Source: Ifrita kowaldi (Eukaryota > Chordata > Aves > Passeriformes > Cinclosomatidae). Taken from it: DNA of 64,000 nt. Position 1 is the first letter of the stretch. The number at the start of each line of letters is the position of its first letter. The translations under genes were made by a program, and so were the position numbers. A model generated the notes under the pieces. The model made no database searches. It worked only from the letters and a program-made list of their open reading frames with translations, and had not been told where the DNA came from. Below, piece by piece: positions 63,591 through 64,000 of the stretch. Location of the stretch: contig VZRS01001727.1 in the NCBI GenBank assembly GCA_013398055.1, positions 441,087 through 505,086 on the forward strand. Direction: 5' to 3'.

Positions 63591-64000
63591 ACTCATGCAA
63601 GGGCAGGCCTTAGACTTACTATTGCCTTTGTGCTTTTTAGACTTAAAACATTTCTGAACATTAACACAGAAAAGTACAGCTGGCTGCTTTGATCCTCTGT
63701 TTCCAGAGCAATGTCATGCAGAACTTCTTTTTAGCTGCCATTTTATCATTGCTGGTTGAATTACAGATTTAAGTAGCAAGGAGTAAATTGTCACCATGTT
63801 AAAAGGGTGGTTTCAGTGCTCATCATGTTCCAGTTCTCCCGAGAGCCACCTCCATATGCAGGGCTGCACAGAGCAGCCTGGGAGCTCTGTGCTCATCTGG
63901 CATTCCTTCACGGCCCCTCTTCCATGACACCTTTTCTCCCTCACTTCATCCAGCATGGCTGTACCTCAAAATGTAAAACTCTGCCCAAGGTGGATTGCGG

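Larger units (their letters stand above)
50941..64000 (+). other. SOX5: SOX5 intron downstream of exon C (5' part)
   Basis: Starts with a near-consensus GTGAGT donor and runs past the end of the window, so the HMG-box exons lie further 3'. It holds three CR1 fragments (53495-53553, 62679-62736, 63181-63590), a T17 run and a 25-bp tandem duplication. A short segment with excellent splice sites (62831-62866) could be a microexon. Overlapping 125-144 codon frames on both strands near 61.0-61.6 kb show no recognisable domain and are treated as chance. Confidence 0.88.

Overview
This is a stretch of vertebrate genomic DNA, most likely from a bird, lying inside the SOX5 gene (SoxD-group HMG transcription factor), which reads on the + strand. 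SOX5 is identified from three short exons. Their translations join without a break (phases 0 / 1 / 0) and match the part of SOX5 just before the HMG box as I remember it: the segment starting QLYAAQLAAMQ, then DEVAQPLNLSAKP, then GYLNDHDAVTKAIQEARQ. The avian assignment rests on four CR1 non-LTR retrotransposon fragments, two of them with the CR1 3' tail of (ATTCTRTG) repeats, on the low transposon load, and on the absence of mammalian-type SINEs or LINE-1. A crocodilian or turtle cannot be excluded from the sequence alone. I cannot name the species.

Layout: 1-24878 is the 3' part of a long intron. 24879-25025 is exon A (49 codons). 25026-45954 is a 20.9 kb intron. 45955-46132 is exon B (59 codons plus 1 nt). 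46133-50767 is a 4.6 kb intron. 50768-50940 is exon C (2 nt plus 57 codons). 50941-64000 is the start of the next intron. Coding sequence is 498 nt, below 1% of the window. The first coiled coil/Q-box and the HMG box must be encoded outside the window. No rRNA, tRNA, CRISPR array, operon or complete independent gene was found. The many 60-152 codon open frames look like chance frames in non-coding DNA.

The intronic DNA is AT-rich, with CR1 remnants, short tandem duplications, simple repeats and a few motif clusters that could be enhancers. None of the regulatory calls is proven.

The most useful observations concern splicing. Exon C has two in-frame acceptors 27 nt apart, which would add or remove a 9-residue segment (DILSSITSS). 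Exon A has a CAGCAG acceptor that could add or remove one glutamine. Several intronic segments have good splice sites at both ends and could be unannotated exons: 22101-22139 and 62831-62866 (in-frame microexons), 8735-8806 (in-frame 72 nt) and 32121-32226 (stop-containing 'poison' exon). I did not find a clearly new biological system.
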